DNA of 64,000 nt from positions 62,001-126,000 of the forward strand of contig NZ_CP086322.1 in NCBI RefSeq assembly GCF_023277745.1. The letters are read 5' to 3'. The notes below the pieces were generated by a model. That model worked only from the letters and a program-made list of their open reading frames with translations, was not told where the DNA came from and made no database searches. A program made the position numbers and the translations under genes. This document shows positions 54,196-63,800 of this stretch, in pieces (position 1 is the stretch's first letter; the number at the start of each line of letters is the position of its first letter). The DNA comes from Streptomyces halobius (lineage in GTDB: Bacteria > Actinomycetota > Actinomycetes > Streptomycetales > Streptomycetaceae).

Positions 54196-54510
54196 TCACC
54201 GCCGCCCGCCCGGCACTACGTCCGGGGCGGCGGGGCTGTCCGCCGGCGCCCTCTCTGTGTCCGGGGCGGTCCGGCGGACGGCTTCGGCGTGGGTGGCCAA
54301 CGCGACGGTGACGATGAGGCGTTGGGCCGGGCCGGCGTGTTCGAGTTGCTCGGTGGGCGTTTGGGGCAGCAGGTCGGCGAGGTCCTCTCCGACGGCCTCC
54401 GGCAGCCGGGGGGCGAGTTCGGGCGACGGGGTGTCTCGCCAGGGCTCGCCCGTGCCTTGTCTCTGTGTCCCCTGTCGGGGGAACAGCAGGCCGACCGGTG
54501 CGTGGTACAT
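54196..54510 (-). CDS. small hypothetical protein coupled to IclR
   Basis: 104 aa from ATG 54510 (MYHAPVGLLFPRQGTQRQGT) with GGAAGG at correct spacing. The central part is an acidic helix (LPEAVGEDLADLLPQTPTEQ) followed by LIVTVALATHAEAVRRTAPD; the C-terminus is Pro/Ala-rich. No signal peptide or known domain. The stop overlaps the alternative GTG start of the IclR gene, which indicates translational coupling. Confidence 0.6.
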   Translation of the reverse strand: MYHAPVGLLFPRQGTQRQGTGEPWRDTPSPELAPRLPEAVGEDLADLLPQTPTEQLEHAGPAQRLIVTVALATHAEAVRRTAPDTERAPADSPAAPDVVPGGRR

Positions 54511-54629
54511 GAAGAAGTCGCCTTCCAAACTGCCTTCACGAGGAGTGCGGGACCGGACTCCATCGAACGGGGCGGGCAGGCGCCTGACAACGTCTGGTGC
54601 AGGAAGGTGCCAACGCCCTGTTGATGCCG

Positions 54630-55421
54630 TTATGCTCGGTTGTCCTTTCTCGGTCCGGCGGCCGGCGGGAGCAGCCCCAGTGCGGCGGCCCTGACGCCCG
54701 CCTGGAACCTTGACGAGGCCCCGAGCAGCGACATGATTTCCGCGACGTAGCGGCGATAGGTCCGCACGGAGATCTTCATCTCCCGCGCCGCCACCTCGTC
54801 GGTGGTACCGGCCCGCAGGGCGCCGAGTATCCGCGGCGCCAGTTCGGCCCCGGCCCAGCCGGCGAGGACGACGCGGCCCCAGGCGGGGGAGGCGTTGTTC
54901 CACAGGCTCTCGTAGAGGCGGCTCAGGGTGTGCAGCACCTCCGGCACCCGGATCAGCGACGACGACCTTCGGCCGGCCACCGAGTCCGCGAGCACCAGCG
55001 CGACGCTGCCGTCGACCACATAGGTCTGCATCGGAGGCAGCCGGGTCACCCTGATCCCCACCAGTGCCGACCGCTGTGACTGTTCCCGTACCAACTCCTT
55101 GTCGAGGAGGGCGGGGGCGGTCAGCAGCCGCACCGAGACGCCCTCACCCGCGCTGTAGAGCACCTGGCGGTCCGCGTAGCTGGTCGGCTGCCGGGCCCGT
55201 TCCTGGGTGCTCGGCGGCAGGGCGTGAAGGATGTCCACGCTCGTGGTGGCCTGCGTGATCAGGCTTGTAGCGGTCTGCAGGATCGTGTCGTGGCCGGCCT
55301 CCACCTCGGTGACCTGGCGTTCCAGGACACCGCGGTCGCTGTGCAGAGCGACCGTTGAGTCGAGGAGGGACTTGACTTCCTGCAGCATCTGCCCGATGTC
55401 GTCCTCGCTCATGTCGTTCAC
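54630..55421 (-). CDS. LuxR-type regulator, paralogue 1
   Basis: 263 aa from ATG 55421. The C-terminal 60 residues are a LuxR/GerE-like helix-turn-helix: ILGALRAGTTDEVAAREMKI, SVRTYRRYVAEIMSLLGASS, then RFQAGVRAAALGL. The N-terminal 190 residues are an effector-like domain beginning with a coiled helix (MLQEVKSLLDSTVALHSDRG) and then VDILHALPPSTQ and QTYVVDGSVALVLADSVAG, a layout like that of TrmB/PLD-like sensor domains. The next minus-strand gene upstream is a second protein of the same design. It is probably a cluster regulator. Confidence 0.82.
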   Translation of the reverse strand: MNDMSEDDIGQMLQEVKSLLDSTVALHSDRGVLERQVTEVEAGHDTILQTATSLITQATTSVDILHALPPSTQERARQPTSYADRQVLYSAGEGVSVRLLTAPALLDKELVREQSQRSALVGIRVTRLPPMQTYVVDGSVALVLADSVAGRRSSSLIRVPEVLHTLSRLYESLWNNASPAWGRVVLAGWAGAELAPRILGALRAGTTDEVAAREMKISVRTYRRYVAEIMSLLGASSRFQAGVRAAALGLLPPAAGPRKDNRA

Positions 55422-55676
55422 TGGCCACTCCTCAGGGCGTCCCGTGAGTATTGGTCACGGGGTGGCTGGTGTCATCACGGTCGGCCGTGGGTCTGCCGAT
55501 GCCCGGAAGCCGCAACGGCCGCAGGTTGTTGCGGACGGCGGCTTCCGGGGCATCGGCCTGGTCGTCCCGCACCGGCGCGAGCGCGGAGAGAGCGGACTCC
55601 CGTCCGGTGAAGAGGGACTGCTGAGCGAGGGGCCATCAGGTCGGCGGTGCCCCGCGGTCGTTGTCGGGGGCAGCTT

Positions 55677-56519
55677 TCAGCTCAGCGATTCGGCGGGGTG
55701 CCACGGTCCGGGGTGGGCCCGCTTGTGCGCACGGTCGGTCAGCCCCGGGGCGAGAATGCCGAGTTCGACCGCACGTGCACCGGCCTCGAAGCGGGAAGTG
55801 GCGTCGAGTTCCCGCATGATCTCCGCGACATGGCGGCGATACGTGCGCAGTGAGACGTTCATCTTCCGGGCCGCCGTCTCATCGGTGTTCCCGTCCCGCA
55901 GCAGTTCGAGAATGCCGCGGGTCATGTCCGTGCGCATGCGCGGACTGAAGCGAAGGTGGTCGGCGATCCCGCGACCGCGGGACCAGGCCGCCGCGAAGTG
56001 GAGTTCCAATACCCGTACCGCGGCGGCATCGTTCACGACGGTCAGTTGACCGTCAGGGGCGTCGGTGGGCGCCTGGACGAGCGCCACCGCCCCGTCCACC
56101 ACGAGCAGTCGGCGCAGTTCGCCCTCGTTCATCCGCGCGTCGACCCGCTTGTGGGGCAGCTGGAGCCATGGCTGCCATGCCTGCTCGGCCTGTTCCCCGC
56201 GAAGTACTCGGACGACCAGTGGGGAAGCGTTACGGGAAAGCGTCCGCAGTACGTTCTTCTCGAAGTTTCCGGTTTCCGGCAGGGCCACCGCAACGGTGTG
56301 CCGTGCACCACCGACGAGCTGTTCCAGGGCGCCGGGAAGGTACGTGCTGTTCTTGCGTATCACTGACGGCGGGCGAATCAGACGTTTCTGCTGCAGGCAG
56401 AGGGTTGACTCGATCAACCCCCGGGCTTCGAGCAGCAGCTGTCCCAGGTATTCGGCGTCAGTTCCTTGCTGATCGGTTAAGGCGTTTCTCGGATATGGTT
56501 TTTCCGACGTCGGCTGCAA
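55677..56519 (-). CDS. LuxR-type regulator, paralogue 2
   Basis: About 280 aa if translation begins at the TTG at 56519 (following GGGGGAC), the most likely start because no ATG or GTG is well placed and upstream translation is low-complexity; this choice is uncertain. The C-terminus ILELLRDGNTDETAARKMNV, SLRTYRRHVAEIMRELDATS and RFEAGARAVELGILAP matches paralogue 1 closely. The N-terminal domain has the same order of elements: LLLEARGLIESTLCLQQKRL, TVAVALPETGNFEKNVLRTL, RRLLVVDGAVALVQAPTDAP. Both probably sense related ligands. Confidence 0.78.
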   Translation of the reverse strand: MQPTSEKPYPRNALTDQQGTDAEYLGQLLLEARGLIESTLCLQQKRLIRPPSVIRKNSTYLPGALEQLVGGARHTVAVALPETGNFEKNVLRTLSRNASPLVVRVLRGEQAEQAWQPWLQLPHKRVDARMNEGELRRLLVVDGAVALVQAPTDAPDGQLTVVNDAAAVRVLELHFAAAWSRGRGIADHLRFSPRMRTDMTRGILELLRDGNTDETAARKMNVSLRTYRRHVAEIMRELDATSRFEAGARAVELGILAPGLTDRAHKRAHPGPWHPAESLS

Positions 56520-57090
56520 GTTGTCCCCCGTATCCCCGTTATCTGTGTTGGTCTTCGCTGCGCAGCATCCGCAGGGCGTGGAGAATCGTGTTCTTGGTGG
56601 CTCCGTGTTTCTTTCGGTGTTGGCCCGCCGGCCGGCGGGGTGTAGGCCCCTCGGTGTGCACGCCGGCCGGGTTTTCCCACTTCGGTTGCTGGTCGGTCTG
56701 GGCGTAGAGCGGTGTTTTTGTGTCCGGAACGCCCCTGCTGCGGCAGTGACCCGGATCGGCCTTTGCCGGTTGACGTGCAGATCCCATCCGTACCTTCCCC
56801 CTCCGCGGTCACGGCGCCCCCCGGCGTGGCGCAGTGGGACGGTGTGTGCCCGAGGGGAGGTCTGACCCACTCGTGCACTACGCCGCCGTCACGGCCGGCG
56901 GTCGGACTGGCGTAACGTTCACGTTTCAACTCACGTACATGGCGCCAGGATTGGCAGGTCCTACGACAGCTGAAAACCATCGCCTGCGCCACCCTAATCG
57001 CGGGGTTGACGGGATTCAACTGTCGTGAGGAGACTGTATGTTGCACAGTTTCACCACAGTGGAGATTCCATCCGCGGCAGAGTAGGTGCC
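56520..57090. promoter_or_regulatory. divergent regulatory region with candidate operator
   Basis: 570 bases between the LuxR gene and the EspR-like gene, which point away from each other. No credible protein. An inverted repeat ACTGT-N7-ACAGT (57033-57049) lies about 40 bp upstream of the EspR-like start and may be its operator. TTGACG at 57006-57011 is a possible -35 box, but no matching -10 was identified. Confidence 0.4.
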
Positions 57091-57543
57091 ATGTCAGAGG
57101 GAGCAGCCGTCAGCCTCGCCGACAAGCTGAACCAGCTCTTTGCGACGGTCCGGCCCGATCCGGACCACGAGTACAGCAACGAGCACGTCGCTGCCTCGAT
57201 CCGGAAGACCGGTGTCCCCATCTCGCAGAGCTATATCTGGCAGCTGCGCAAGAGCCGCAAGACCAATCCGACGCTGCAGCATCTGCAGGCCCTGGCCGGC
57301 TTCTTCGGCGTGCCCGCCGCCTACTTGGTCGAGGGTGAGGCGACCGATCGCATCACCGCGCAGCTGGAGCTGCTGGCCGCGGAGCAGGCCCGGCTGCGCG
57401 AGGCCGCGCAGAGCAGTGAGGTGAAGGTGATGGCCATGCGCGCGGGGCAGCTCTCGCAGGAGCACCGCAAGCAGGTGATGGACCTCCTCGACGTCGTCTA
57501 CCGGCTGGAGCAGGCGGAGCGCGGAGAGGCCCGGGACGCATGA
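57091..57543 (+). CDS. EspR-like XRE-family DNA-binding protein
   Basis: 150 aa from ATG 57091 (a GTG 22 codons upstream is open). The layout matches mycobacterial EspR and Streptomyces relatives: an N-terminal HTH (LADKLNQLFATVRPDPDHEY, HVAASIRKTGVPISQSYIWQ, LRKSRKTNPTLQHLQALAGF, FGVPAAYLVEG) and a C-terminal helical dimerisation domain (AMRAGQLSQEHRKQVMDLLD). EspR-type proteins act as nucleoid-associated regulators. It is four bases ahead of the next gene, so it begins an operon. Confidence 0.85.
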   Translation: MSEGAAVSLADKLNQLFATVRPDPDHEYSNEHVAASIRKTGVPISQSYIWQLRKSRKTNPTLQHLQALAGFFGVPAAYLVEGEATDRITAQLELLAAEQARLREAAQSSEVKVMAMRAGQLSQEHRKQVMDLLDVVYRLEQAERGEARDA

Positions 57544-57547
57544 CAGC

Positions 57548-58317
57548 ATGAGCTGGGACATATCCTGGCAGACCATCAGAGTGATGAGTCCGACGATGAT
57601 TTCTGGCAGCGCGCTATGCGCAGACGGCCGGCCACTGGCCACCGGCCTGTGGCCGATCGCCGCGGCGCTCACCGCCATGGTGCTGGCCGGCACCCTGCGC
57701 GAAGTGCTCGATGTGGTGCGCTGGCTCGGCGGTACAGTGCCCGCGCCGGTGATCGTGGGTGCCAGACTGCTGCTGGACCTCGCGATCCCGCTCTTCGTCA
57801 TGGGGATCATCTACCCGGCGACGGTGACCCGTTGGGCGACCGTACGCCTGTGGTGGCACCACCGCCGGATGTACCGGCGGCTGGCCCCGCTGTGGACGGC
57901 GCTTCACGGGGCGTTCCCCGAGAACTCCCTCAACCGGAACGTCCCGGGCGGACGGCGGGACGCGCTGCGCGTGCGCAGAGTGCACCGACGCTACTACCGT
58001 CGTGTCGTCGAATGCCGCGACGGCCTGGTCCGCCTGAGCCCCTATCTCGCCCGGGGCGGGGCCGGGAACGGTGCGGATTCCGGCGAGGCGGCTGATCCGC
58101 TGAGCGGGCTGCCATCGCAGGTCGCCGCCCGCCGACTGCGCGCCGCACTGCGGGCCACGCCGCGGGCGAGACCGTGTCCACACGGGCCGTGCCGATCGCG
58201 CTGCCCAGCGGCGACGGCCCGGACGACGATGCACGCCGGCTCGCCGTGCTCTCCGACGCCCTGCAGATCACGGCGCCCGACCGGCGCGGCCGACCCCACA
58301 GCACAAGGAGCACCTGA
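57548..58317 (+). pseudogene. MAB_1171c/DUF6545-like membrane protein, frameshifted near the C-terminus
   Basis: ATG 57548. Two membrane segments (LWPIAAALTAMVLAGTLREV; APVIVGARLLLDLAIPLFVM then GIIYPAT) precede a DUF6545-like cytoplasmic domain: WHHRRMYRRLAPLWTALHGA, FPENSLNRNVPGGRRDALRV. A frame change between 58140 and 58175 is needed to continue as STRAVPIALPSGDGPDDDAR and LAVLSDALQITAPDRRGR, ending at TGA 58315-58317. That stop overlaps the ATG of the amidohydrolase (TGATG), which supports the repaired frame. The protein is shorter than typical MAB_1171c proteins, which have about seven membrane helices. Confidence 0.7.
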
Positions 58318-59531
58318 TGGATGCACTGATCTCGGCCGGCCGGGTGCTGACCGGCCCCCGCGGCGCTCAGCTGGCCGACGGAGCCGTCCTCGTTCGCGAC
58401 GGCGTCATCGCCGACGTCGGCCCCCGCAACGACCTGGAGTCCCGTACCTCATCCGGCATTGACCGGTTCGCCTTTCCCGAGGCCACGTTGCTGCCCGGCC
58501 TCATCGACGCGCACGTCCACCTCGCCCTGGACGCAGGCCCCGACCCGGTCGCCGCGCTGCGCGCCGCGGACGATGCGGACCTGATCCTCGGCATGGCCGG
58601 GCGGGCGCTGCAGTTGCTCAGTACCGGCATCACCACCGCGCGCGACCTGGGCGACCGAGGCGGGCTCGCGCTGCAACTGCGCGGACAGATCGCGGGCGGG
58701 CGGCTGCCGGGGCCGCGCATCCTGGCCGCGGGCGTGCCGCTGACCGGGCCGGGGGGACACTGCTGGTTCCTCGGCGGCGAGGTCGAGGGCGCAGACGCGA
58801 TCCGGGAGATGGTCCGGCACAACGCACAAAGCGGTGTCGATGTCATCAAGGTGATGGCCACCGGCGGAGGGATCACCAAGGACGGCCCGCCCATCTGGCA
58901 GGCCCAGTTCACCACCGGTGAACTGCGTATCGTGGTGGAGGAGGCGCGTGCGGCCGGGCTGCCGGTGGCCGCGCACGCACACGGCACCGAGGGCATCGCC
59001 GCGGCGGTGGCCGCGGGCGTGTCCACCATCGAGCACTGCACCTGGATGGCACCGGGCGGTTTCCAGGAGTCCGCGGAGCTGGTCGACGCGATCGTGGACC
59101 AGGGCATCCGGGTGTGCCCCGCGGCCAGCCCTGACTGGCGCGGTTTCGCAGAGCGGTTCGGCCCCGACCGGGCGAAGGAGATGTTCGACCGGCTGGGCTG
59201 GATGAGCCGGCGCGGCGCGCGTCTGATCGCCGGCACCGACGCCGGGGTCTCCCGAGCCGTCTTCGACGACTTCGTCTCCAGCCTGGAGTTCTTCGAGTAC
59301 ATCGGCCTCTCCCCCGCCGAGGTCGTCGATGTGGCCACCATCGAGGCCGCCGAGGGGCTGGGCATCGCCGACGACACCGGGCTGCTGCGCGCCGGGTATC
59401 GCGCCGACCTCCTTGTCGTGGACGGCAATCCGGTCGATGACCTGCAGGCGCTGCGCCGGGTACGGCTGGTGGTGGCGGCGGGGCGCCGCTACGTCCCCGA
59501 GGGCGCGAAGCCGGACCGTCTGCCGCGTTAG
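58317..59531 (+). CDS. amidohydrolase-superfamily metal-dependent hydrolase
   Basis: 404 aa from ATG 58317. Imidazolonepropionase/prolidase-like amidohydrolase with a complete binuclear metal site: DAHVHL (HxH), the carboxylated-Lys strand DVIKVMATGGG, AHAHG and IEHCTW for the second metal, and the catalytic Asp in IAGTDAG. The N- and C-terminal beta-sandwich (SAGRVLTGPRGAQLADGAVL; YRADLLVVDGNPVDDLQALR) is normal. The Streptomyces members hydrolyse cyclic imides, dipeptides or small lactones; the substrate here is unknown. It is the last gene of the EspR operon, ending before a strong terminator. Confidence 0.92.
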   Translation: MDALISAGRVLTGPRGAQLADGAVLVRDGVIADVGPRNDLESRTSSGIDRFAFPEATLLPGLIDAHVHLALDAGPDPVAALRAADDADLILGMAGRALQLLSTGITTARDLGDRGGLALQLRGQIAGGRLPGPRILAAGVPLTGPGGHCWFLGGEVEGADAIREMVRHNAQSGVDVIKVMATGGGITKDGPPIWQAQFTTGELRIVVEEARAAGLPVAAHAHGTEGIAAAVAAGVSTIEHCTWMAPGGFQESAELVDAIVDQGIRVCPAASPDWRGFAERFGPDRAKEMFDRLGWMSRRGARLIAGTDAGVSRAVFDDFVSSLEFFEYIGLSPAEVVDVATIEAAEGLGIADDTGLLRAGYRADLLVVDGNPVDDLQALRRVRLVVAAGRRYVPEGAKPDRLPR

Positions 59532-59706
59532 ACCGCTACGGGCCTGGTGTCCCCGCTTCCGGGACCGCTGCCAGAGCTTCATGCACACCGCCCTGCGCCC
59601 CGGGGCATCCACGTCGTAGCAGGTCAGGGCCGGTGCTGAACGGGTACCGGACGGGCATTGCCGTGCTGTTGTGGAACACGCGGTCATCCAGCACCCGGAG
59701 GCATGG

Positions 59707-59738
59707 ACGGGGCCGGCCTCGAAAGAGGCCGGCCCCGT
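59707..59738. terminator. bidirectional terminator with GAAA tetraloop
   Basis: ACGGGGCCGGCCTC (59707-59720) pairs with GAGGCCGGCCCCGT (59725-59738) around the stable tetraloop GAAA. It lies between the convergent amidohydrolase and thioesterase genes and should terminate both. Confidence 0.85.
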
Positions 59739-59798
59739 TGGGTGTGGGTGCGTCCGGCCACGGATTCATCGTCGACGGGCGCAGAGAGGAGCGGCGGT

Positions 59799-60584
59799 TC
59801 AGTGGGTGGCCACCGGGTGGGCGAATGTGGTGAGGCAGTCGCGGACGGCCTCGCCGACCGCGTCCCACCGGTCGCTGAGGTAGAAGTGGCCGCCGGGGAA
59901 GAGCCGCAGCTCGAAGGCGGCGTGGGTGTGGTTCCTCCAGGCGCGTACCTGCTCCTCGGTGGCGCCTGGGTCCTGGCGTCCGGTCATCGCCGTGATGGGG
60001 CAGGTGAGTTCGGGGCCTTCCTGGTGGCGGTAGGTCTCGATCGCACGGTAGTCGCCGCGCAGCGAGGGCAGGATCATCCGCACGACCTCCTTGTCCTCCA
60101 GGAGACTGGCCGCGGTTCCGCTCTGCCGCCGCAGCTCCTCGATCAGGGCGGCGTCGCCATGCTGGTGTACGTTCCGCGCCGGGAAAGGCAGGCACGGGGC
60201 GCGGCGGCCGGAGACGATCATTCCCAGTGGGCTGTGTTCGCCCTGCCGCTGCATGCGGCGGGTGACCTCGTAGGCGATGACCGCGCCCATGCTGTGCCCG
60301 AAGAACACCAGGGGCCGGTCCGTCCATGCCTGGATCTCGTCGTGGACGTGGTCGGCGAGTTCGGCGATGGTCACGCACGCCGGTTCGCCGCGGCGGTCCT
60401 GACGCCCCGGGTACTGCACGGCCAGCACTTCGGCGGCCTGGCCCACCTCGGTCGCCAGGGGGTGGTAGAACGATGCCGCGCCGCCCGCGTGCGGGAAGCA
60501 CACCAGGCGAACGCGCGTGTCCTTGTGCGTCGCGGGCCCCACTCCCCGTATCCACAGGCTGTTTCGGTCACCTGTCTGTGCCAT
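59799..60584 (-). CDS. type II thioesterase (editing)
   Basis: A 261-aa alpha/beta-hydrolase from ATG 60584 (MAQTGDRNSLWIRGVGPATH). Family motifs are CFPHAGGAASFYHPLA near residue 30, the nucleophile FGHSMGA near residue 97, and the catalytic His in FPGGHFYL near the C-terminus; YPGRQDR is also typical. Such enzymes remove aberrant acyl groups stalled on PKS or NRPS carrier domains. It lies 262 bp downstream of the PKS gene on the same strand and belongs to that biosynthetic locus. Confidence 0.93.
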   Translation of the reverse strand: MAQTGDRNSLWIRGVGPATHKDTRVRLVCFPHAGGAASFYHPLATEVGQAAEVLAVQYPGRQDRRGEPACVTIAELADHVHDEIQAWTDRPLVFFGHSMGAVIAYEVTRRMQRQGEHSPLGMIVSGRRAPCLPFPARNVHQHGDAALIEELRRQSGTAASLLEDKEVVRMILPSLRGDYRAIETYRHQEGPELTCPITAMTGRQDPGATEEQVRAWRNHTHAAFELRLFPGGHFYLSDRWDAVGEAVRDCLTTFAHPVATH

Positions 60585-60846
60585 GAATCTGGTTCCTCTC
60601 GTTCGGTGGTCTGGTGGTCACTGTCGTGTCGGTCGTGTCGGGCGGGCGAGATGGTGGTGTCGGGCCGATGCGGCGGGGCACCGCCAAGGCCGCCTCCGGC
60701 CGGGCGGACGGTGGTGACGCTCCGCAGGGGAGCGCGTACGGCCCCGGCTCCGCGGGGCAGCGCGTCGGCCGTTCCTCAGCCGCGCCGGGTTCATCGCGAG
60801 CGAGGCGGCGCACGTCTTGAGGTCGTCTGCCTCGCCGGCCTGCCCT

Positions 60847-63800
60847 TCAGTCGGACAGCGTCCGCTGGATGAGGTCCTCGATGTCCAAGTCGTCGATCTC
60901 CTCGTCCAGTTCGTCCCCTACCGCCGTCTCGGCGTCCGGTCCCTCGGGCTCCGGCTCCTCCTCGCCGAACAACCGATCCCTCAGGTGAACCGCCAGTGCC
61001 GCCGGCGTCGGGTAGTTGAAGATGATCGCCGCCGGAATGTCCACGCCGGTGTCCTTCTTGACGTGGTTGCGGAACTCCACGCCGCTCAGGGAGTCGAACC
61101 CGATGTCCTGGAACGACATCCCGGCATCAAGATTGTCTGCGGACGGGTACCCGAGTACCAGGGCCGCAGTGGACAGCAGCAGCTCCAGCACCTTGTCCGT
61201 CCGCTCCTTCGGCGGCAGGTCGGCCAGCTGCCGCACGAGCGTCGGCTCGCCGCTCTGCTCGGCCTTCCGGCGCCGCGGCGTGACCATGCCGCGGTACAGC
61301 GCGTGCACGGTTTCCCGCTCCCGCAACGCCGCCCGGTCGATCACGGCCGGCACGGCCAGCGAGGTGTCCAGGCCCAGCGCGGTGTCGAACAGCGCGGTCC
61401 CGGTAGCGGCGGGCACGGGCACGAACCCGGCACGTCGCAGCCGCGAGAGGTCGGCCCCGCCGAGCTCGCCCGCCATGCCCAGCTCCCACGGGCCCCAGGC
61501 GAGCGAGACCGCGGGCAGGCCGGACGCGCGACGGTGGGCGGCCAGCGCGTCCAGGAACGTGTTGGCAGCCGCGTAGTTCGCCTGGCCGGCTGTGCCGAAC
61601 GTACCGGCGATGGAGGAGTACAGGACGAACGCCGCCAGTTCCTGATCTTTCGTCAGCTCATGCAGGTGCCAGGCGGCGTCGGCCTTCGGCCCGAAGACCC
61701 GGTCGAGCTGCTCCGACGTCATGGTCTCCACGCTGCTGTCGTCCAGCACGCCCGCCAGGTGCACGACCGCGGTCAGCGGCGCCTGTGCCGGGATCCGCGC
61801 GAGCTCCGCGGCCAGCGCGCCGCGGTCGGACACGTCGCAGGCGGCCTGCACGACCTCGGCACCGAGCGCCGTCAGCTCCTGGGCCAGTTCGTTCGCCCCC
61901 GGCGCGGCCGGACCGCGCCGGCTGAGCATCAGCAGGCGTCGCGCCCCGTGCCCGGTCACCAGGTGCCGGGCGAACAACGCACCCAGCCCGCCGGTGGCGC
62001 CGGTGAGCAGCACCGTGCCTTCGGTCCACTTCGGAGGGTCGGCGGTGGCTGCCGGAGCGGCAGCCAGGCGCGGCACGTACGCCACGCCGCGGCGGATGGC
62101 CACCTGCGGCTCGGACAGGTCCAGCGTCGCCAGTGTGGCCGTCGACGCCTCGTCACCGTCGCTGTCCACCAGGACGAACCGGTCCGGGTGTTCGGCCTGC
62201 ACGGACCGCATCAGGCCCCACACCGGCGCGAGCGCCAGGTCCGGCGTCTCGTCCTCGCCGACGGCGACCGCGCCGCGGGTGACGATCACCCGCCGGGTCC
62301 CGTCCTCAAGCCACGTCCGCACCCGGCCGAGCAGCTCGTGCGCGGTGGCCCGGGCCGACGCGGGCAGGTCCGCGCCCGCACTCGCCGTCACGTGGGTGAC
62401 CTCGGCATCCGCCTGGCTCGTGCCGGTCGTGTCCGTCAGCGGCGTCCAGTCCAGGGTGAACAGGGAGTCCGCCGCCGCGAGGGCGGCCAGCTGGTCGGCT
62501 GACGCGGGCACCAGGGACAACGACTCGACGGACAGGACCGGCGCGCCATCGGGCCCGGTGATCCGCAGCGACACCTCATTGACGCCGATCCGCGCCGTCC
62601 GGACCCGGAGCGTTGTGCCGCCACGTGCGTGGAACGACACCCCGGACCAGGCGTAGGGCAGCAGCGTCCGCTCCTGGTCCGGCCCGGCAAGCAGATGGAG
62701 GACCGGGTGCAGTGCCGCGTCGAACAACGCAGGGTGCACGGCACATCCGGACGAGGCGTGCGGCACGTCGTCGGGGAGCCGGATCTCGCCGTACGCCTCG
62801 TCACCGGAGCACCACAGGCCGCGCAGGCCCTGGAACGCGGACCCGTACCCGTAGCCGCGATCCGCGAGCTGGGGGTAGAAGGCCTCCAGCTCGACCGGTT
62901 CGTTCCCCGGCGGCGGCCACGCGTCCGGCGCGGCCTGTGGTGCGGGAGGCGGATCGGCCGCGAGGACACCGGTGGCGTGCCGGGTCCACGACCGCGCCCC
63001 CGCTGCCCGCGAGTGGATTCCGATCTCCCGCCGGCCGGTGTCGTCCGCGGCACCGACAGTGACCTGTAGCTCAACGGCGTTGCTGGTCAGCGTCAGCGGG
63101 GCCTGCAGGGTGAGTTCCTCGATCCGGCCGCACCCGGCTATGTCCATGGCCTGCTTGGCCATGTCGACGTAGGCCGTCCCGGGGAACACCACGCCGCCGA
63201 AGATGCGGTGGTCGGCCAGCCACGCGTCGGCGGCCGGTGCGAGGTGTCCGCTGAGGACGATCTGGTCACCGACTGCGACGTCGGTGGCTGCCGCGAGGAA
63301 CGGGTGGTCGATCGCGGTGAGTCCGGCGCCGGTGACGTCGCCGCTCGGCGGCTGTGGCCGCACCCAGTACCGCTGCCGTTCGAAGGGGTAGGTGGGCAGG
63401 TCGGTCTGTCGCCCGGTGACACCGACAGCCGCGAGGTAGGCCGGCCAGTCCACCGCGACGCCCGCGACGTGCAGTCGGGCGAGTGCCTCGGCCAGCGAGC
63501 GGGGCTCCGGCCGCGACGTGCGCACCATCGGCACCGCGGTCACCTCCGGCGCGGCCTGCGCCAGGGTCTCCTGGGCCATGGCGGACAGCACGCCGTCCGG
63601 TCCGACCTCGACGAACACCCCGGCCCCGGCCGCCACCGCGGCGCGCACGCCGTCGGCGAAGCGCACCGTCTCACGCACGTGGCGCACCCAGTATTCCGGC
63701 TGCGCCAGTTCACCGTCCGCCAGGACTCCGGTCACGTTCGAGATGACGGGCAGGCGCGGCGCGGCGTACGACACCGACTGCGCCACCTGCTCGAACTCCG

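Noticed and set aside
60817..62502. 561-codon plus-strand frame opposite the PKS gene
   Set aside because: Arg/Gly/Gln-rich and antisense to clearly conserved DH-KR-ACP domains.
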